DNA of 64,000 nt from JAWPMT01 sp965215825 (GTDB lineage: Bacteria; Bacteroidota; Bacteroidia; Cytophagales; Cyclobacteriaceae): the NCBI GenBank assembly GCA_965215825.1, contig CBDCEM010000003.1, positions 372,001 through 436,000 on the forward strand, given 5' to 3'. Every line of letters begins with the position of its first letter. Positions within the stretch are counted from its first letter, which is position 1. The notes under the pieces are model-generated. The model was not told the origin of the DNA and ran no database searches. It saw nothing but the letters and a program-made list of their open reading frames with translations. Both the position numbers and the translations under genes were made by a program. Shown in pieces: positions 31,061 through 40,175 of this stretch.

Positions 31061-33106
31061 ATGCCAGACAATAATCCATTGTTGCGTCCTTACAATACTA
31101 CTTATGAGATGCCACCTTTCGAGTCTATTGACAATAGCCATTATATGCCTGCGATTCACGCTGCATTAAAAATAGCCGAAGAAGAGGTGAAGGGTATTAA
31201 GAAAAGTGAAAATGTCCCAAGTTTTGAGAATACCATCGTGGCACTGGAAAATTCCGGAGAGCTTTTAAGCAAAATCACCTCTGTACTTTTTAATTTAAAT
31301 TCAGCAGATACTAATGAGACTTTGCAAAAAGTAACTCAAGAAGCTGCTCCCATTCTTACCGGGTTTCAAAGTGGCATAACTCAGGATCCAGATTTGTTTG
31401 AAAGAATCAAATATGTCTTTGAGAAGAAGGAAGCGTTGGAATTAAATCAAGAACAGCTGACCTTGCTTGAAAAGACTTATAAGAGTTTTGTTAGGAGTGG
31501 TGCGAATCTGGAGTTGGGAAAAAAAGAGGAACTGAAGGATATTTCCGTAAAATTAGAGACGCTGGCGTTGAAATTTGGTGAACATGTTTTGACGGAAACG
31601 AATGCTTTTCGGCTGAAAATAGAAGATCCATTAGATCTTAGCGGGTTGCCCGATGATGTTATCGAGAGAGCAAGCTCATTAGCTGACTCTGAAAATAATG
31701 AAGGGGCCTGGCATTTCACTCTTCAAGCACCAAGTTTCATTCCATTTATGGAATACGCTGACAACCGTTCTTTAAGAGAGCAGATGTACAAGGCGCATAT
31801 GACAAAGTGCTTTGCAGACAATGATCAGAATAATACAGAGATCATTAAAGAAATTGTGGCATTGAGAAATAGGATGGCCGAATTACTAGGCTATGAGTCG
31901 TACGCCGCTTATGTCTTGGAAGAAAGGATGGCCGAAAATCCTGGAAAAGTTTATGATTTTTTGGAAGATCTACTGGACAAGTCGCGTGAAAAGGCATTGG
32001 GGGAAGTTGCGGAACTTCAAGCGTTTGCCAGCGATTCAGGATATGACATAGAGATAGAGCGTTGGGACTGGTCTTATTTTTCCGAGAAACTTCGTAAGCA
32101 TAAGTTCAATTTTGATGATGAGGTAATAAAACCCTATTTCCCATTAGAGTCAGTCATTAATGGTGTTTTTAAAACTTCGGAGAAGCTATATGGTATCACC
32201 TTCACTAAGAATTCCAGCATTCCGATTTACCATCCAGATGTACAGGCTTATGAGGTGAAAGAAGGTGAAGAGACTATTGCCGTATTCCTTGCAGATTTTT
32301 TCCCTCGTGATGGTAAAAGACCAGGTGCCTGGATGACTAGTTTTCGAGGACAGAGAAGAGTAGGGGAGCAACGAATAATTCCAATCGTAAGTATTGTTTG
32401 TAATTTTACCCCATCCACTAAAAATACTCCATCATTACTAAAATTTGACGAGGTTAAGACGCTATTTCATGAGTTCGGTCATGCGTTGCATGGGATTCTT
32501 TCTGATACTTCATATGAACGCTTAGCAAGTCCAAATGTATTTTGGGATTTCGTGGAATTGCCTTCACAGATTTTTGAAAACTGGTGCTACGAAAAACCCT
32601 GCCTCGACCTTTTTGCGAAACATTATGAAACGGGAGAGGTGATACCGATGGATTTAGTGGATAAACTCAAGGCGTCTTCAACATTTCAGGAAGCTTATGC
32701 GACGCTAAGGCAACTGTCTTTTGGATTGCTGGACCTGGCCTATCATAATTTACCCTCGGACCGGATAGGGGATTTGTCGGATCTCAGAACATTTGAGTTG
32801 GAATCGATAAAGAAAACGGACTTATTCAAGGAGGTTCCCGGAACATGTTTGAGTACTCAATTCAGTCACATTTTTGCAGGTGGTTATGCCGCGGGATACT
32901 ATAGTTATAAATGGGCGGAGGTTTTGGATGCGGACGCTTTTGCAGCTTTTCAGGAGCGAGGGATTTTTGACCAGGATACGGCGGCTTCATTTAGAAAGCA
33001 CGTCTTGAGTTCAGGGGGGACAGAACACCCGATGATCCTTTACAAGCGATTTCGAGGCAAAGAACCAACTGTGGATGCTTTGCTGGTACGAGCAGGTTTA
33101 AAGTAG
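31061..33106 (+). CDS. M3-family metallopeptidase (peptidyl-dipeptidase Dcp/oligopeptidase A type)
   Basis: 681 residues, the normal length of this family. The zinc site is 'LFHEFGHALHG' with His470 and His474 of HExxH; a downstream Glu in 'FWDFVELPSQIFENW' gives the third ligand. Other family marks are 'ENTIVALENSGELL' near the N terminus, 'RPGAWMTSF' before the site and 'FSHIFAGGYAAGYYSYKWAEVLDADAF' (two adjoining pieces) near the C terminus. No signal peptide is seen, so it probably degrades short peptides in the cytoplasm. ATG start; it converges on the NTase-like gene with three bases between stops. Confidence 0.94.
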   Translation: MPDNNPLLRPYNTTYEMPPFESIDNSHYMPAIHAALKIAEEEVKGIKKSENVPSFENTIVALENSGELLSKITSVLFNLNSADTNETLQKVTQEAAPILTGFQSGITQDPDLFERIKYVFEKKEALELNQEQLTLLEKTYKSFVRSGANLELGKKEELKDISVKLETLALKFGEHVLTETNAFRLKIEDPLDLSGLPDDVIERASSLADSENNEGAWHFTLQAPSFIPFMEYADNRSLREQMYKAHMTKCFADNDQNNTEIIKEIVALRNRMAELLGYESYAAYVLEERMAENPGKVYDFLEDLLDKSREKALGEVAELQAFASDSGYDIEIERWDWSYFSEKLRKHKFNFDDEVIKPYFPLESVINGVFKTSEKLYGITFTKNSSIPIYHPDVQAYEVKEGEETIAVFLADFFPRDGKRPGAWMTSFRGQRRVGEQRIIPIVSIVCNFTPSTKNTPSLLKFDEVKTLFHEFGHALHGILSDTSYERLASPNVFWDFVELPSQIFENWCYEKPCLDLFAKHYETGEVIPMDLVDKLKASSTFQEAYATLRQLSFGLLDLAYHNLPSDRIGDLSDLRTFELESIKKTDLFKEVPGTCLSTQFSHIFAGGYAAGYYSYKWAEVLDADAFAAFQERGIFDQDTAASFRKHVLSSGGTEHPMILYKRFRGKEPTVDALLVRAGLK

Positions 33107-33109
33107 AAA

Positions 33110-34108
33110 TTAGTATTTGAAAGAGTGATCGATTGTTTTTTGATCACTCTTTAATTCTCCTTTCAAATGATCTATTAGAAGTTCCAACTGGTTTTTTACT
33201 TTAAGCAACTCTTCCCCTTTTTCTTCTTTATTTCCAAAGACCAACTCCTTTCTACTAGGGGAGATAATTCTGCGATACATGCCTGTTTTCCCAAGTTTTT
33301 CTAAATAGTTTGCAATTACCGGTAGCATTGATATCAAACTTTCCGAGGGTACTGATAGTTTTTTCTCGTGGATATTGTACAAACAACAGGTCAGTTCATA
33401 ATCTGATAGGTCGATCTTTTCTTCAGCATCCAATTGTAAGTTTTTTATCAAGCGGATGAGACTTTTCAAATTTCCGTTAACCTTAGTGTCTTTAACATTT
33501 ACCCTTGCCATATTTCTAAATGGTAGGAAGCTTTTTCTGGTTTTATTTAAAAAATCGTATTCTGCGATTCCTCTATCGATTTCCCTTTTTGACTCTCTAA
33601 ATGCCGTAGTATCCACCCAAATGGTTGGGAGTACAACAAGGTCAATGCTTGGTCTTCTAGTAGATAACTGAATATTAATCTGATTACTAAAATCTACTTT
33701 ATCAAAAGACTCGGGTTCACCGGAAAATAGACCCATAAGGAGTGTGCCTAACTTCTCAACACTCTTATAAGCTTCTACCTTATTGCGCGGGCGTAGAATC
33801 GCAAGAATTTCTAATTCGCCGTTTAGCTGAATATGAGTGTTGGTGTGTACAGCTCCCTGGTAACGCAGGTCGATGTTGACCGAACGTTCATCAAAAAAGC
33901 CACGTATCCTTTGGAGTACTTTGCCTGAAACAGCATATAATCGTTTCGTATTGCTTCCGTCAATGGGTTGCATGCACTCGAGCGTGTATTTCAAATAAGG
34001 CCCATATTCGAATTTTTCGAAGCTTTCAGTTAAAATATGTTCCTCTCGAGCTGAGTCAAAGCGACGTTCTAAGAGTTTATCAAGCGGTGTTTTAGGAGAA
34101 TTATCCAT
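33110..34108 (-). CDS. Diverged nucleotidyltransferase-like protein, unknown function
   Basis: 332 residues, no signal peptide or membrane helix. The sequence can be read as a Pol-beta nucleotidyltransferase fold. 'RYQGAVHTNTHIQLNGELEILAIL' (residues 82-105) occupies the place of the usual G-S...T-x-I...D-x-D loop, but with Gly-Ala for Gly-Ser and Glu98-x-Glu100 for the two Asp. 'PSIDLVVLP' (153-161) matches the third-carboxylate strand with Asp156. The following 'VNVKDTKVNGNLKSLIRLIKNLQ' (203-225) is like the helical domain of OAS/CD-NTase-type proteins. This is pattern reading only. No CBASS effector, toxin or antitoxin is adjacent; it stands alone between an M3 peptidase and a MATE gene. 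Confidence 0.55.
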   Translation of the reverse strand: MDNSPKTPLDKLLERRFDSAREEHILTESFEKFEYGPYLKYTLECMQPIDGSNTKRLYAVSGKVLQRIRGFFDERSVNIDLRYQGAVHTNTHIQLNGELEILAILRPRNKVEAYKSVEKLGTLLMGLFSGEPESFDKVDFSNQINIQLSTRRPSIDLVVLPTIWVDTTAFRESKREIDRGIAEYDFLNKTRKSFLPFRNMARVNVKDTKVNGNLKSLIRLIKNLQLDAEEKIDLSDYELTCCLYNIHEKKLSVPSESLISMLPVIANYLEKLGKTGMYRRIISPSRKELVFGNKEEKGEELLKVKNQLELLIDHLKGELKSDQKTIDHSFKY

Positions 34109-34391
34109 TTAACAGGTTAAGCAGTCGCGACCTATATTTCAATAAAGGTAATGAAAATATGATATATGCAAAATGCAATTATAACTAGCCTGAAGTCTAT
34201 TGGGTCACTGATTTTCTTAAAAATGGTCAATTTATTGATAGCTACAGGAAATCTGTAGGAAGATAATGTTTGCCGATGGATTGGTAGTATTCGGTCGTGT
34301 AGTTATGCTTCGAGGTTTATTGGTTTATCTCCTTTTAGAAATAAGCAGAATTTCTTTTTGAGAATCATGAATTCGATTACATTTGCCACAT

Positions 34392-34459
34392 TATGTTTAG
34401 TCTATACAACATAGCGCCGGGAAAAGTTAAGTGCTAGTTCGCCCGAACTAGGTTTTCCC
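34392..34459 (+). promoter_or_regulatory. Nested palindromes upstream of the MATE gene (possible operator or attenuator)
   Basis: An 8-bp perfect inverted repeat CTAGTTCG-cc-CGAACTAG (34434-34451) is enclosed by a second one, GGGAAAA (34419-34425) with TTTTCCC (34453-34459). A small TATGTT/AACATA repeat lies just upstream. A T-rich run follows, and the ATG is 40 bases away. It could bind a dimeric regulator or form an RNA hairpin in the leader. The rest of the 390-bp gap 34109-34498 shows no gene. Confidence 0.5.
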
Positions 34460-34498
34460 TATTAATCTTTTTTTCTACACTTATTATTTCTTATTACT

Positions 34499-35905
34499 AT
34501 GCTTTCTGTTTTTACAGGTGCTAAGCGTTTGTTTCAATACACATTAGAGGCATTGAAAGGCTCCGAGAAGAATTTTACTTCAGGTAGCATCAATAGAGCT
34601 ATTTTCATGTTAAGTATTCCCATGATTATTGAAATGGGAATGGAAGCCGTGTTTGCGGTTGTTGATCTGTTTTTTGTATCTCGCATAAGCATTAATGCGG
34701 TGGCCACAGTAGGGCTTACCGAATCAGTATTATTCATTATTTACTCAGTAGCCGTTGGTTTAAGTATGGCACTGACTGCTATCGTAGCTCGGAGAATTGG
34801 TGAAAAGAACCCCGAGCGAGCTGCGAATGCTGCATTTCAAGGTGTAATGGTTTCATCCGTTATCGCCATTGTCCTTGGGCTTATTGGCTTCATATTGGCG
34901 GATGACATTCTTCGATTGATGGGCGGCGATGAGAGTTTGATTGCCGAGGGTGTGGGTTATACCCGGATCATGTTTGCCGGTAACATCAGTATTGTTCTGA
35001 TTTTTGTCATCAACGCCATTTTTCGTGGAGCTGGGGATGCATCAATCGCCATGAAAACTTTGATGCTTGCGAATGGTCTTAATATTATATTGGACCCAAT
35101 TTTGATATTTGGCCTCGGGCCTATTCCTGCATACGGTGTTGAAGGAGCGGCGATTGCAACTACTTTGGGACGAAGTATTGGAGTGATTTATCAGTTAACT
35201 CGTTTGTTTGGTGATAAGTCAATTATTAAACTGACAGTTAAAAACATAGTTATCAAGGCCCAGACTATTGGTGAAATCATTAAAGTATCGATAGGTGGAA
35301 TGGGACAATTCCTGATAGAGTCTGCAAGCTGGATCTTTCTTGTGAGGGTGGTTTCTATTTTTGGGACAGAGGCAATCGCTGGCTATCAAACTTCCTTCAG
35401 AATTATTGTTTTTACTATACTTCCAGCTTGGGGAATGGCGAATGCTGCTGCTACCCTAGTGGGGCAAAATCTGGGTGCAGGACATCCAGATAGGGCTGAA
35501 AAGTCTGTGTGGAGTACAGCTAAATACTGTATGATATTTTTAGTAATTGTTTCTGTCATATTTTTCTTGTTGGCGGATCCTATAATAGGACTGTTTACGA
35601 AAGAAGCAGCAGTGATCGTAATTGCGAAAGAATCACTTCAGATCATTTGCCTGGGTTATTTATTTTTCGCCTATGGTATGGTCATAATCCAGGCTTTTAA
35701 TGGCGCTGGAAATACACGCACACCGATGATTATTAATGTCGGTGTATTCTGGCTGTTCCAGATTCCATTTGCCTATTTAGCGGCCGTACATTTCGATCTT
35801 CGCGAGACGGGTGTTTTTATTTCCATTGCCGTTGCACATTCGCTGCATGCGATTGTAGGTGTATTAATTTTTCGGAAAGGCAATTGGAAGAAAACTGTTG
35901 TTTGA
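34499..35905 (+). CDS. MATE family efflux transporter
   Basis: 468 residues with 12 hydrophobic segments in two homologous halves of six. Family text includes 'INRAIFMLSIPMIIEMGMEAVF' (about 28-49, two pieces), 'IFRGAGDASIAMKTLMLANGLNIILDPILIFGL' around residues 176-208, and 'ATLVGQNLGAGHPDRAEKS' in the second half. MATE carriers in the inner membrane export cationic drugs or metabolites using Na+ or H+ gradients. The substrate cannot be read from sequence. The gene is flanked by a palindromic upstream region and a terminator, so it is a single-gene unit and may be inducible. Confidence 0.93.
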   Translation: MLSVFTGAKRLFQYTLEALKGSEKNFTSGSINRAIFMLSIPMIIEMGMEAVFAVVDLFFVSRISINAVATVGLTESVLFIIYSVAVGLSMALTAIVARRIGEKNPERAANAAFQGVMVSSVIAIVLGLIGFILADDILRLMGGDESLIAEGVGYTRIMFAGNISIVLIFVINAIFRGAGDASIAMKTLMLANGLNIILDPILIFGLGPIPAYGVEGAAIATTLGRSIGVIYQLTRLFGDKSIIKLTVKNIVIKAQTIGEIIKVSIGGMGQFLIESASWIFLVRVVSIFGTEAIAGYQTSFRIIVFTILPAWGMANAAATLVGQNLGAGHPDRAEKSVWSTAKYCMIFLVIVSVIFFLLADPIIGLFTKEAAVIVIAKESLQIICLGYLFFAYGMVIIQAFNGAGNTRTPMIINVGVFWLFQIPFAYLAAVHFDLRETGVFISIAVAHSLHAIVGVLIFRKGNWKKTVV

Positions 35906-35923
35906 TTGTAGATATTCAGAAAC

Positions 35924-35960
35924 AGGTCCATCCAATGAAGGATGGTCCTTTCGTTTTTTT
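35924..35960 (+). terminator. Terminator of the MATE gene
   Basis: A 10-bp stem with one mismatch (AGGTCCATCC / GGATGGTCCT, 35924-35933 and 35940-35949), loop AATGAA-like, followed by a T-rich run including seven T. The final bases touch the end of the convergent gene. Confidence 0.85.
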
Positions 35961-38652
35961 AAAAGCTAGAAAGTCGAAGCTTTCGTAATTCTTTTTCATA
36001 AACTATGAAGAGATCCACTATGTCTTCCTTTGATTGATAAGATAAACTAATTTTCTGAGTTCCTTCGAGAGGCCCGCCAGTGAGTAATCGGCCTTCAAGA
36101 TTGAAAATGTGGATACGATCGCTGTTAATATCTCTAATAACCACGAGTTCTTTACCCGCTGTGATTCGATAGAATTGGTCTTCAGTTTCAACATTCAGGT
36201 ATTCTTTAATAAATAACTCATCTCCTTTAGGGTCCAGAATTCTAATGCCATTTTCATCGTTTGAGGTGATCAGATAGTGCTCCGCAGAAAAGTCATTCAG
36301 AATGGAGAAGGAAGTATTAGCTGAGGGTTTAAATAGTTGTTCTCTTTTGGTGATTTCACCATTGAAGTTTACTTCTATCCATTCACCTTCTTCTGATATC
36401 CATGATATAGAAGAGTTATTGAAGTCATTTCCACTCTTAAGATGAAATGTTTCTTCCACTGGAGTCTTGAAATCCATTGGGAATGGAGGTAAGGGTTGCC
36501 CTTTGCGATCTTTAAGGTGCAACTGTCCCCCTTTTGTAAAAGCGATCATTACATCACGTTTTCCTGTTCGTAGGTGTTTCATTGGTTGAAGCAATTCTTG
36601 TTCAACAGTGTTCGGGTTCCAGGCTTCCAGCAATGTTCCGTTTTTATCAGATAAATAAATATTCCCCGAACCATCTGAATAGCTAAAGCGGTAATTTTCA
36701 CTACCATCATAATCTACCACCTCGAAGTTTCTTATGGAGGTGATTGAGTCCATTTTTTTTGGAAATTCTGGGAGGTATTGCCCACTTGCATCCAAAATAT
36801 GTAAATGCCCCTTTGTTGTGAAAACGTACTGCAATTTGTTGTTTTTGTAATAATCTATTTGGCGGATTTCACTGGTTAAACTGCCCTTGATTGGCGTTTC
36901 CCAGTTCCATTCTAAGTCTGAATTAAAATGATAAAGTGTATAAGCTGAGTCTTGTACCAATATCTCAAATTCATTAGTGTCGTTATTTCTTGTGAGGAAA
37001 GGTTTGGTAATGATTTCATTAGTCAAAACAGCTGTTTTTGTTGGTTTTGGAGAAAGTGCTGTTGATAAAGGAGCTTCACTTTGAGCTATGACGAGATTTG
37101 TGAAGAATCGCCCATCAACATTGCTGAATTGGATAGCTATATTATCCAGACTCTTAAGTAAAGTACTATTCTGAGCGAAGGCCTCCTTCCAGAATGGGTT
37201 AATGCTCTTTTGCATCTTGGACCAAAATTCCGGAGTATTGATAAAAACAGAAAAATTAGATGCTTTATTAATTCGGCTTAGGAATTCATTTTTCCTCAAA
37301 GATTTCGCCCATGTGTTCTCTTCTCTTATAGCATCGATGATCTTCTGTAATTGATTAGGAGTATTGGAGAATATGATGAAGTTGTTGATGGTAGAATAAA
37401 AAGAGGTCTGAAATCCGAGCCCCATTTCTCCGAAGAATATGCTCGGGAATTCTTTTGCCATCATGTGCTTAATTTCAAAACCGCGGTAATGTTCTTTGTA
37501 TAACGTGTCACCATTCGCATTGGCCAGTTGCCTTGAGATATCATCAAAATAATTGGAGGACAATTCAGGGTTACTTACTTCCAGAATCATCGCCTTGTCC
37601 GTTCCTGTTAATCTTTCAAAATGAAGTAACCCAATTTCTTCATCCAGAAGGCTATATAAGTAATTGATATCCAGATCTACCTGTGTACTTAGTTTTTCTG
37701 CCGTTTCCCAAACTCTAGGCTGTGTTTGTTGTATGTATACTTGATTTTTGGCTCCCCAACTTTGATTGTCACTGAATGAATAGTGGTAGACGTAGGAAGT
37801 CTGGAGAGGAGTTATTCTGCCTAAATCGAATGAACCTGGGGCAATACCCACATGTGGTGACAGAAATCCTTCTTGTTCGGCTAAAAACGTGAATCCGTTC
37901 AGTTGAATTGATTTGTTTGAAAACTGTGCATCGAGGAATGCGAATCTCCCGAGAGAGAAGACAGGCACCTCTGAAAAGTTATCAACAAGGTCTTGGAATG
38001 ATTTGATATTTATATAGAAGTTTCCATCATCGTTTTGCAATTTGGCCACATTGACCATTTCAGGAAATTGTGTGATAAACGGAGCCGATTCGTTTTGCAG
38101 GCTTCTAATGGCATCTTCTACCAAGAAAGCAGAGAAACTACCCACAAAGTAATTCTTGTGAAACATGAACGTGAAGGTTTCTTCAAATCCAAGGATTTCT
38201 ATTAGCTCGAAGCCTAAATAAGTTCGTCTTTTTTTGGGGAATTGCTTTTGAAAATGATCTTGAATAGTGGCCAGAACGCTATGTGCTGGGAGCGAATTGA
38301 TTTCAAGCACGAACAGGAAATCAAGTTCATCTCGGGAAACTGGATGAACACTGATCAGCAGGGGGTTTCTGTCTAAAAGTGAACTAAGTTGATTGTCAGT
38401 AACTTCTCCAAGGAAATCAGTATTTTCCTTCCAATTGGCAAAACCCTGGATGTTGTTTAATGTTTTCCAGATTTCTAATTGCTCCAGACGCTTCAAAGTT
38501 TGATGGGCGCTGCTTGATTCATAGACCATCGAGGATGATTCGGGAATAAAGCTCCATGGGGAAAGGTTGGAAGGCTTTGACCATTTTTCAAAAGTGAAAT
38601 AGCCGGCCCCGACGAGCAATAGAATAGAAACTGTAATCAGTAAAGCTCTCAA
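35959..38652 (-). CDS. Large membrane-anchored exported protein, DUF3352-like with C-terminal propeller-like repeats
   Basis: 897 residues. One N-terminal hydrophobic helix (about 3-20) without a lipobox suggests a membrane anchor or uncleaved signal, with the rest outside the cytoplasm. The first 520 residues ('PWSFIPESSSMVYESS', 'NFSVFINTPEFW') resemble DUF3352-type proteins, tentatively. From about residue 560 there are repeated units of the form 'hLHILDASGQYLPEFPKK' and 'LHLKDRKGQPLPPFPM', like beta-propeller blades seen in quinoprotein or PQQ-type folds, without a visible cofactor site. Function unknown. It is read towards the MATE gene and away from egtB. Confidence 0.7.
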   Translation of the reverse strand: MRALLITVSILLLVGAGYFTFEKWSKPSNLSPWSFIPESSSMVYESSSAHQTLKRLEQLEIWKTLNNIQGFANWKENTDFLGEVTDNQLSSLLDRNPLLISVHPVSRDELDFLFVLEINSLPAHSVLATIQDHFQKQFPKKRRTYLGFELIEILGFEETFTFMFHKNYFVGSFSAFLVEDAIRSLQNESAPFITQFPEMVNVAKLQNDDGNFYINIKSFQDLVDNFSEVPVFSLGRFAFLDAQFSNKSIQLNGFTFLAEQEGFLSPHVGIAPGSFDLGRITPLQTSYVYHYSFSDNQSWGAKNQVYIQQTQPRVWETAEKLSTQVDLDINYLYSLLDEEIGLLHFERLTGTDKAMILEVSNPELSSNYFDDISRQLANANGDTLYKEHYRGFEIKHMMAKEFPSIFFGEMGLGFQTSFYSTINNFIIFSNTPNQLQKIIDAIREENTWAKSLRKNEFLSRINKASNFSVFINTPEFWSKMQKSINPFWKEAFAQNSTLLKSLDNIAIQFSNVDGRFFTNLVIAQSEAPLSTALSPKPTKTAVLTNEIITKPFLTRNNDTNEFEILVQDSAYTLYHFNSDLEWNWETPIKGSLTSEIRQIDYYKNNKLQYVFTTKGHLHILDASGQYLPEFPKKMDSITSIRNFEVVDYDGSENYRFSYSDGSGNIYLSDKNGTLLEAWNPNTVEQELLQPMKHLRTGKRDVMIAFTKGGQLHLKDRKGQPLPPFPMDFKTPVEETFHLKSGNDFNNSSISWISEEGEWIEVNFNGEITKREQLFKPSANTSFSILNDFSAEHYLITSNDENGIRILDPKGDELFIKEYLNVETEDQFYRITAGKELVVIRDINSDRIHIFNLEGRLLTGGPLEGTQKISLSYQSKEDIVDLFIVYEKELRKLRLSSF

Positions 38653-38899
38653 GCTGGATGAATTGCTTTCACAAATTGGTTGAATAACAAAAATATGGAA
38701 CTTAAAATAAGAGGAGCTACCTGTGTGTAATTATCTGGTTTGATTTTATCTGTTCGGTATGGTTTTTCCAATCCCATCAATTTGCTGCACTTATCTTTCA
38801 AAATTTTAGATAAAATGTCCTTAAAGCGGTGATTTTTTGAACTGAAATGTCTCTGATCACATTAAATGCTTATATCTTGAAGTTTAAAGTTATTCTTAC

Positions 38900-40156
38900 A
38901 TGTCAGGCCAGGTAACGGCAGAAAATATCACTAAAAACACGTTCTTGGAGCGTTTCCTACGAGTTCGTGAACAGTCCAATCGTCTTTGTGAGCCCCTGGA
39001 AACGGAAGACTATGTAGCGCAGCCAATAACGGATGTAAGTCCTCCTAAATGGCATCTTGCTCACACAACATGGTTTTTTGAGAATTTCATTCTTGTACCA
39101 TATGCTAGGAACTATAAAGTATTTCATTCAGAGTACTGTTTTTTATTCAATAGCTATTATGTGAGCGTCGGAGCTAGGTGGATGAGAGCCGAACGCGGTT
39201 ACTTAACTCGTCCGACTGTCAAAGACATTTACGCTTATAGAGCTCACGTGGATGAGGCTATGGTCCGATTCTTTGAGCAAGAAGTAAGCAACGAAGTTTT
39301 GGAAGTCTTTGAATTAGGCTTGCAACATGAACAGCAACATCAGGAATTGCTGCTTTATGACATAAAGTACATTCTTGGTCAGAATCCACTATTCCCGCAA
39401 TATGATAGTAATAACCGGTTTGTTGCAGAACAAACTCCAAAGCCACGTTGGTTGCCGATGAATGAGGGGATTTATGAGATAGGTTATCAGGGGGAAGGTT
39501 TTCATTTTGACAATGAAAAAGGTATTCATAAAGTATTTCTTGAGGCTTTTGAGGTAGCTAGTCATACAGTAACAATCGGAGACTACCTGGAATTTGTAAA
39601 AAGCGGAGGGTATGAGGAAACAACTCTATGGTTATCGGAAGGGTGGGATTGGTTAAAAACCAATGATGTGCAGAGTCCACTTTACTGGCTCAAACAGGAT
39701 GGAGGTTGGTTTTATTATACCCTGCATGGACTGCATCCCTTGGATTTGAATGAACCTGTTAGTCACGTTTCATTTTATGAAGCTGATGCATATGCGCGCT
39801 GGAGAGGACTCAGATTACCAACGGAATTTGAATGGGAGGTGACAAGCGAAAGATATGGGAATGATTCGGGAAATTTTGTAGAAAATGGAGATTATCGTCC
39901 TATTGCAACAGCAGCAAGCGATTTTTTCGGTAACCTTTGGGAATGGACCTCAAGCGCCTATCGACCTTATCCGAGGTACGCTCCGCCAGCGGGTGCCATA
40001 GGTGAATACAATGGGAAATTCATGATCAATCAGATGGTATTGAAGGGCGGCTCTTATGCAACACCGGCCAACCATATTCGAAAGACATATAGAAATTTTT
40101 TTCACCCACACCTACAATGGCTGTTCAGTGGTATTCGCCTTGCTCGGTACATTTAA
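38900..40156 (+). CDS. egtB: Ergothioneine biosynthesis protein EgtB (sulfoxide synthase)
   Basis: 418 residues in the known two-domain form. The N-terminal DinB-like domain carries the iron site: 'KWHLAHTTWFFE' (His52/His55) and H143-x3-H147-x-E149 in 'LQHEQQHQELLLYD'. The C-terminal FGE-sulfatase-like domain (about 185-418) ends in the typical 'LFSGIRLARYI'. EgtB uses oxygen and a nonheme iron to join hercynine to gamma-glutamylcysteine or cysteine as a sulfoxide. The egtD gene follows after 19 bases. EgtA, EgtC and the final lyase EgtE are not in the window, so the thiol donor is not determined. Confidence 0.93.
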   Translation: MSGQVTAENITKNTFLERFLRVREQSNRLCEPLETEDYVAQPITDVSPPKWHLAHTTWFFENFILVPYARNYKVFHSEYCFLFNSYYVSVGARWMRAERGYLTRPTVKDIYAYRAHVDEAMVRFFEQEVSNEVLEVFELGLQHEQQHQELLLYDIKYILGQNPLFPQYDSNNRFVAEQTPKPRWLPMNEGIYEIGYQGEGFHFDNEKGIHKVFLEAFEVASHTVTIGDYLEFVKSGGYEETTLWLSEGWDWLKTNDVQSPLYWLKQDGGWFYYTLHGLHPLDLNEPVSHVSFYEADAYARWRGLRLPTEFEWEVTSERYGNDSGNFVENGDYRPIATAASDFFGNLWEWTSSAYRPYPRYAPPAGAIGEYNGKFMINQMVLKGGSYATPANHIRKTYRNFFHPHLQWLFSGIRLARYI

Positions 40157-40175
40157 GGATTATTAAATAAGTCAC

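Noticed and set aside
33110..35905. Possible CBASS or other defence cassette (NTase-like gene next to a transporter)
   Set aside because: The NTase-like assignment is weak, the genes are divergent with a 390-bp gap, and no effector, ubiquitin-like or HORMA gene is present.
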